From an uncultured bacterium (lineage in GTDB: Bacteria; Cyanobacteriota; Vampirovibrionia; Gastranaerophilales; Gastranaerophilaceae), in the NCBI GenBank assembly GCA_937894665.1, contig CALAWF010000060.1, forward strand, positions 1-8,546: 8,546 nt of DNA, in the 5' to 3' direction. The notes under the pieces were generated by a model. The model saw nothing but the letters and a program-made list of their open reading frames with translations, was not told the DNA's origin and did not search any database. Made by a program: the position numbers and the translations under genes. Below are positions 5,166 to 8,546 of the stretch, piece by piece. How positions within the stretch are numbered: position 1 is the stretch's first letter; every line of letters begins with the position of its first letter.

Positions 5166-5930
5166 TTATAAATAATTTGCCAAAATATTTTTAACATAAT
5201 TCTGAGTTTCTTTGTATGGTGGAACCCCGGAATATTTATCAACGGCATTCGGTCCTGCATTATATGCTGCGAGTGCCAAAATTACGTTTCCGTTATATTT
5301 GTTTAACATTGATTTTAGGTATTTAACCCCGCCTTCAACATTTTGAGTCGCATTATATGGGTCTTTAACTCCTAAAGATTTTGCAGTTGATGGCATAAGT
5401 TGCATTAAACCCATTGCACCTGTTTTAGATGTTGCGTTTGGGTTAAATCCTGATTCTTGTTTGATTAGAGCTTGAACAAGTTTTTCATCAACTCCATGAC
5501 GTTGTGCAACTTGGTTAATCATTCCCAAAAGTTGAGATTTACTTGTGATATTTGAACTTGTTTTTGAATAATTCCTTCTTGCATCATTAACTTCGTTGAT
5601 TGCATTCATCAAGATTTTATTGTTCATCAAGTTGCTAGTATCAATGTCGTCATTACCTGAATAGATATTCCCATTAACATTCATTGATTGAGGGTTCAGA
5701 AGTAGAGAACCAAAATTTGCTTGGGTTGCACTAGATAATACCTTTTCAAAAGATTGAACATTATTCGCTCCAGGAGGATAGATTGTATCCAATGGACTAT
5801 TATTCACATTTTGATTAGGGTTTAATTGACGATTCATGCTGTTAACGTACTTATTAATTTGAGAAGTACGTTGCATTGCTGCTTGCTTCCCGCCAGAATT
5901 TAACAAATTTTGTATCATTTCAGAGAACAT
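5166..5930 (-). CDS. Lytic transglycosylase (SLT domain) without a signal peptide
   Basis: A 254-residue protein. The C-terminal 120 residues are a Slt70-type lytic transglycosylase domain (goose-lysozyme-like fold). The catalytic motif is IKQESGFNPNA, with Glu159 and Ser160, followed by GAMGLMQLMPSTA (171-183), the N-V-E-G-G-V-K-Y-L segment (197-205) and ALAAYNAGPNAV (219-230). The enzyme cleaves peptidoglycan glycan strands to give 1,6-anhydro-muropeptides. Residues 1-130 are Asn/Gln/Ser-rich with no domain I recognise and, unusually for a periplasmic enzyme, no Sec signal or lipobox. It therefore may leave by a dedicated secretion route or act during envelope assembly. GGGAGGTA (5941-5948) is a strong ribosome site but sits about 12 bases from the ATG; an in-frame TAG just upstream rules out an earlier start. 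It converges with the prepilin gene with one base between their stops. Confidence 0.85.
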   Translation of the reverse strand: MFSEMIQNLLNSGGKQAAMQRTSQINKYVNSMNRQLNPNQNVNNSPLDTIYPPGANNVQSFEKVLSSATQANFGSLLLNPQSMNVNGNIYSGNDDIDTSNLMNNKILMNAINEVNDARRNYSKTSSNITSKSQLLGMINQVAQRHGVDEKLVQALIKQESGFNPNATSKTGAMGLMQLMPSTAKSLGVKDPYNATQNVEGGVKYLKSMLNKYNGNVILALAAYNAGPNAVDKYSGVPPYKETQNYVKNILANYL

Positions 5931-5998
5931 GCTCTTATACTACCTCCCATATACACTATTATTCTACTCAATTGATGAAAATAATGTATCCTCCACAT

Positions 5999-6026
5999 GA
6001 TTTAATGATTGTATAAAATTTGTCAA
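5999..6026 (-). promoter_or_regulatory. Candidate promoter of the lytic transglycosylase gene
   Basis: A perfect TTGACA (6021-6026, minus strand) is followed after 16 bases by TAAATC (5999-6004). The -10 match is poor, so the call rests mostly on the -35. A second possible -10, TAGAAT, lies closer to the gene but lacks a -35. Confidence 0.3.
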
Positions 6027-6086
6027 CTTTAATAGTAAGAATATTTAAGATTTTATCTCTGCCAATTTTCTAGTCAGCTCTTTTCT

Positions 6087-6120
6087 CCTTCCCCTTGAGG
6101 GGAAGGTCGGGATGAGGTGG
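6087..6120 (+). repeat. GC-rich hairpin repeat, copy 2 (TTGA loop, TGAGGTG tail)
   Basis: A perfect 8-bp stem (CCTTCCCC at 6087-6094 with GGGGAAGG at 6099-6106) closes the loop TTGA, followed by TCGGGATGAGGTGG. It has the same orientation as the copy at 4258-4290. Pairs 3 and 6 of the stem differ from that copy, and both partners changed, so pairing is preserved. Confidence 0.75.
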
Positions 6121-6154
6121 ACACTTTTGCAAATTTCTATTTCAATTCTGCAAT

Positions 6155-6240
6155 GTCATAGTTCTCTATTATTTGTGCAGTTTGAGATCCTTCGCTTCGC
6201 TCAGGATGACGTAATTTGTTAGATTTGAGTTCTCTATGAC
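6155..6240 (-). repeat. Palindromic element holding the 27-bp repeat, copy 2, with short terminal repeats
   Basis: The core at 6185-6211 is an exact inverted copy of 4403-4429. Around it, GTCATAG (6155-6161) and CTATGAC (6234-6240) are 7-bp inverted ends. A 10-bp direct repeat AGTTCTCTAT occurs at 6160-6169 and 6228-6237. The element ends one base short of the queA stop codon. Confidence 0.6.
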
Positions 6241-6241
6241 C

Positions 6242-7330
6242 TTACTTAATCAACATGCAATCACCGTATGAGAAAAATCTATATTTGTTTTTGATTGCTT
6301 CTGCGTAGGCTTTGAAAATAAATTCTTTCCCTGCCAAAGCACTAACTAACATCAATAATGTTGATTTTGGTAAATGGAAATTGGTTATCAAATTATCTAT
6401 CACTTTAAATTCGTATGGCGGATAAATGAATAACTCAGAATGGTCATGGCATGCTTTTATACATCCGTATTTTTGATAAGCCGTTTCAAGTGTGCGAACC
6501 GTTGTTGTTCCTACTGCCGTAATTTTCTTCCCTTGTGCTTTTGCTTCGTTAATTTTTCTTGCTGTTTCTTCGCTAATTGAAAATGTTTCAGAGTGCATTT
6601 TATGTTCTAGAATATTTTCGCATTTCACAGGTCTAAATGTACCAAGTCCGACATTTAGAGTAACGTATGCAATATCTACACCTTTGTCTTTCAATTTTTG
6701 TAGAATTTCTTTTGTAAAGTGTAATCCTGCTGTTGGAGCAGCTACAGAACCTTCATCTCTTGCGTAAACAGTTTGGTATCTTTCTCTATCAAATTGTTTT
6801 AGTTCGTCGCTTGTTAATTTTCTTTCAATGTATGGAGGAAGCGGAATATTCCCGATTTTGTGCAAAATTTCAATCAAATCTCCATCATAAATGAGTTCTA
6901 CCAGCCATTCCCCATCATCTTCAAGACGTTTTATCGGTTTTATGCTTAATTCATCACTAATTTTGATTACGGTATCAGGTTTAACTCTTTTAGACGGTTT
7001 AATTAAAGCCGCCCAAGTTTTTCCATCTGTTTGAACATTATTACATTCTGTAGAAATTGTATTATCGTCTTGAGCTTTATTAAGTAAGAATACTTCAATT
7101 TTTGCCCCTGTATCCTTATGTCCATATAGTCTGGCAGGTAACACTTTTGTATCATTCAAAACGAGTAAAGTGTCTTTATCTATATAATCCACAATGTCGA
7201 AAAAATGCTTGTGTTCAATGGTTTGTTCTTTTCTATTAAGGACAAGCATTTTTGAATTTTCTCTTTTATCTGCCGGCATTTGTGCAATAAGTTCTTCCGG
7301 TAATTCGTAATCGAATTCTGATATATTCAT
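6242..7330 (-). CDS. queA: S-adenosylmethionine:tRNA ribosyltransferase-isomerase
   Basis: A 362-residue cytoplasmic enzyme of queuosine synthesis. It transfers and isomerises the ribose of S-adenosylmethionine onto 7-aminomethyl-7-deazaguanine at position 34 of tRNAs for Asp, Asn, His and Tyr, giving epoxyqueuosine. Family signatures are all present: FDYELPEELIAQMPADKR (6-23), LNDTKVLPARL (58-68), GNIPLPPYI (160-168), GSVAAPTAGLHF (194-205), GLGTFRPV (228-235), HKMHSE (243-248), AVGTTTVRTLE (272-282), TNFHLPKSTLLMLVSA (316-331) and YRFFSYGDCMLI (350-361). Length is normal apart from a slightly long linker at about 85-105. Only a weak purine-rich ribosome site precedes the ATG. A -10 box lies about 40 bases upstream, so it is probably transcribed separately from yidC. 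No other queuosine gene is in the window. Confidence 0.96.
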   Translation of the reverse strand: MNISEFDYELPEELIAQMPADKRENSKMLVLNRKEQTIEHKHFFDIVDYIDKDTLLVLNDTKVLPARLYGHKDTGAKIEVFLLNKAQDDNTISTECNNVQTDGKTWAALIKPSKRVKPDTVIKISDELSIKPIKRLEDDGEWLVELIYDGDLIEILHKIGNIPLPPYIERKLTSDELKQFDRERYQTVYARDEGSVAAPTAGLHFTKEILQKLKDKGVDIAYVTLNVGLGTFRPVKCENILEHKMHSETFSISEETARKINEAKAQGKKITAVGTTTVRTLETAYQKYGCIKACHDHSELFIYPPYEFKVIDNLITNFHLPKSTLLMLVSALAGKEFIFKAYAEAIKNKYRFFSYGDCMLIK

Positions 7331-7369
7331 TATTTTCTCTTTCTTTTATTAGCTATTCTTTCTAAATCT

Positions 7370-7375
7370 ATTATA
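7370..7375 (-). promoter_or_regulatory. Candidate -10 box of queA
   Basis: A perfect TATAAT on the minus strand, 39 bases before the queA ATG and preceded by ATG. No good -35 is found at 16-18 bases, where the sequence lies in the loop and arm of the yidC terminator. Terminator and promoter are packed together. Confidence 0.35.
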
Positions 7376-7379
7376 CATA

Positions 7380-7415
7380 AAACAACTCCAATTATCTTTC
7401 AAATTGGAGCTGTTT
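7380..7415 (-). terminator. Intrinsic terminator of yidC
   Basis: A 14-bp stem (7380-7393 with 7402-7415; the + strand arms are AAACAACTCCAATT and AATTGGAGCTGTTT) closes an 8-base loop. The single non-Watson-Crick pair is G-U when read on the minus strand and A-C on the plus strand, so it fits minus-strand transcripts. A short GTTTTAT tract ends it. It lies 22 bases past the yidC stop. Confidence 0.75.
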
Positions 7416-7437
7416 AAATATTTTCGTGTTTATTTAA

Positions 7438-8520
7438 TTATTTTTTATCGTTTACTTTTTTCGCATTTTTTAGTTCTGTATCAGAAACTCCATTTTTTCT
7501 TCTTTCTTCTTCAACTTCAAGTTGTTTGTTGATAAGAATTGTTTGAAGAATTTGGATAATGTTACTTGTAATTAAGTATAACAATACACCTGCCGGAATT
7601 GGGATTATCACAAATGTTGCAATAATCATCAATGGCATAAATGTTCCCATTGATTTTTGCAATGCTTGTTGGGTTGGGTCAGAAGATTCTGTTTTTGTCA
7701 TAGACATCATAATCTTTTGAGAAATGAACATTGTAACTGCAAACAATAAAATTAGAACAATTACATCCCAGTGAAGAGTTTTGTTAACCGGAACAGTTGG
7801 AACTGTTGCTTTTAAAACTCCTCCATCTCTAACAAATGAAATTGTTTCATTTTCTCTAATGTTGCTGTTTGTAACTGTCAAATCAGCTTTTTCGATTTTG
7901 TCTTGTTGGCTGAATTTTAACTTGATATGATCAAGACTTACTGCTAAGTCAATATCTTTTCCCGGTTCAATTTCACCTTGAACTTCAACACCTTGAGTTG
8001 GGTCTGTAATTTTTACGTTTTTAATAACTTCTCCAGGGAGATATACTGTTGCAGTATTCCCAAGAACAAGTTTGTCATTTTTATCAATTCCAAGAATTCC
8101 ATTGTTTGAAATTCCTGCAGTTGCTTTCATTGTTGTTGCCAAGCTTTTAATGAATAAGAAATGTTGATCTCCTGCAACTTGAATAAACTGTGGGCTAATC
8201 AATGCGGAATACAACAAAATGAATATTGGCATTTGAATAAGTAATGGTAAGCATCCGCCCATTGGATTGAATTTGTGTTCTTTGTAGAATTCCATCATTT
8301 TTTGTTGCATAACTTGCGGATTGCTTTGGTATCTATCTTGAATAGCTTTCATTTTTGGCTGCAATGATTGCATCATTTTCATAGAACGTTGTTGTTGAAC
8401 GTTCAAATGCCACATTGCAAGTCTAACAATAATAGTTAATAAAATGATTGCTAAACCGTAGTTTCCTACGAAATGAGCTAACAAGCTCAAAAATTTTATT
8501 GTGTATGAAATAAAATCCAC
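7438..8520 (-). CDS. yidC: Membrane protein insertase YidC/Oxa1, cyanobacterial-like layout
   Basis: A 360-residue inner-membrane insertase and chaperone that works alone or with Sec to insert and fold membrane proteins. Visible parts: TM near residues 18-36 with the conserved groove arginine (Arg33 in TIIVRLAMW), a cytoplasmic coiled hairpin QQQRSMKMMQSLQPKMKAIQ (42-61) continuing to FYKEHKFNPMGGCLP (78-92), a second TM (92-109), a soluble insert of about 120 residues (126-248), then LHWDVIVLILLFAVTMFISQ (249-268), and FMPLMIIATFVIIPIPAG (294-311) with LLYLITSNIIQILQT (313-327). A basic C-terminal tail follows. There is no large domain between TM1 and TM2 as in proteobacteria. The start is GTG, supported by GAGGG (8530-8534) 9 bases upstream and by an in-frame TGA 12 bases before it. 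The usual jag neighbour is absent downstream. Confidence 0.95.
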   Translation of the reverse strand: MDFISYTIKFLSLLAHFVGNYGLAIILLTIIVRLAMWHLNVQQQRSMKMMQSLQPKMKAIQDRYQSNPQVMQQKMMEFYKEHKFNPMGGCLPLLIQMPIFILLYSALISPQFIQVAGDQHFLFIKSLATTMKATAGISNNGILGIDKNDKLVLGNTATVYLPGEVIKNVKITDPTQGVEVQGEIEPGKDIDLAVSLDHIKLKFSQQDKIEKADLTVTNSNIRENETISFVRDGGVLKATVPTVPVNKTLHWDVIVLILLFAVTMFISQKIMMSMTKTESSDPTQQALQKSMGTFMPLMIIATFVIIPIPAGVLLYLITSNIIQILQTILINKQLEVEEERRKNGVSDTELKNAKKVNDKK

Positions 8521-8546
8521 TTTCTCTATCCCTCATCTAATTTAAT

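Larger units (their letters stand above)
5931..6241. other. Intergenic region between queA and the lytic transglycosylase
   Basis: These 311 bases have no plausible gene. The half next to the transglycosylase is AT-rich and carries its ribosome site and a candidate promoter (5999-6026). The half next to queA holds the second cluster of palindromic repeats (6087-6120 and 6155-6240), the last of which ends one base before the queA stop codon. No canonical intrinsic terminator for queA is visible, because neither hairpin is followed by a T-run on the minus strand. Confidence 0.75.

Noticed and set aside
5163..5178. Perfect 7-bp AT inverted repeat across the two convergent stop codons as a terminator
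   Set aside because: AAATTAT/ATAATTT has no G-C pairs and no T-run, so it is very weak. It is probably chance in AT-rich DNA.
6087..6106. Hairpin as the intrinsic terminator of queA or the transglycosylase
   Set aside because: The stem is strong, but neither strand has a following T-run. It fits better as a member of the dispersed repeat family.
6492..6767. Plus-strand ORF of about 90 codons inside queA
   Set aside because: It overlaps conserved queA motifs on the other strand and shows no protein-like features; a shadow frame.

Overview
The window is AT-rich bacterial DNA carrying eight complete protein genes and one gene cut by the left edge. The best guess for its source is a gut member of the non-photosynthetic cyanobacterial relatives (Vampirovibrionia/Melainabacteria, Gastranaerophilales type). 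Three things point there: a YidC with a large soluble insert between TM2 and TM3, as I recall from cyanobacterial YidC; a prepilin-type N-terminus of the FTLAEVLITLGIIG form, which I associate with that group; and dispersed palindromic repeats whose chance translations read HPELVS, PSPREEG and HPERSEGS. This is inference from family knowledge, not a database match.

Layout. Left end (+): the tail of a MarR-type regulator and an EmrA-type membrane fusion protein, ending in a strong bidirectional terminator. Next (-): a tightly coupled pair, a small secreted protein and a four-helix 'phage holin IV' membrane protein. Then comes a divergent intergenic region holding a + strand promoter and intrinsic terminator with no ORF between them. 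Then (+): a PilZ-domain protein (possible c-di-GMP receptor) and a short Orn/Lys/Arg decarboxylase-like PLP enzyme, 6 bp apart. A 442-bp stretch packed with three families of palindromic repeats follows, and then a prepilin-like gene. Convergent to it, one base away, is a signal-less lytic transglycosylase (-). A second repeat cluster of the same families separates that from queA (-), and yidC (-) closes the window.

How the genes relate. YidC (membrane insertion) and QueA (queuosine tRNA modification) are housekeeping. The MarR/EmrA pair is a regulated export module whose MFS partner is not visible. PilZ, prepilin and lytic transglycosylase suggest a surface or pilus theme, but only proximity links them.

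The most interesting material is the repeat DNA. Two short hairpin elements 1.8 kb apart differ by two compensatory base-pair changes with an invariant TTGA loop. A 27-bp element occurs as an exact inverted copy on either side of the prepilin/transglycosylase pair, and it contains GCGAAGC, known as an exceptionally stable DNA mini-hairpin. The repeats also lie in a stop-free frame between a textbook Shine-Dalgarno/ATG and the prepilin start. I see no CRISPR array, tRNA, rRNA, recognisable transposase or clear novel defence system.
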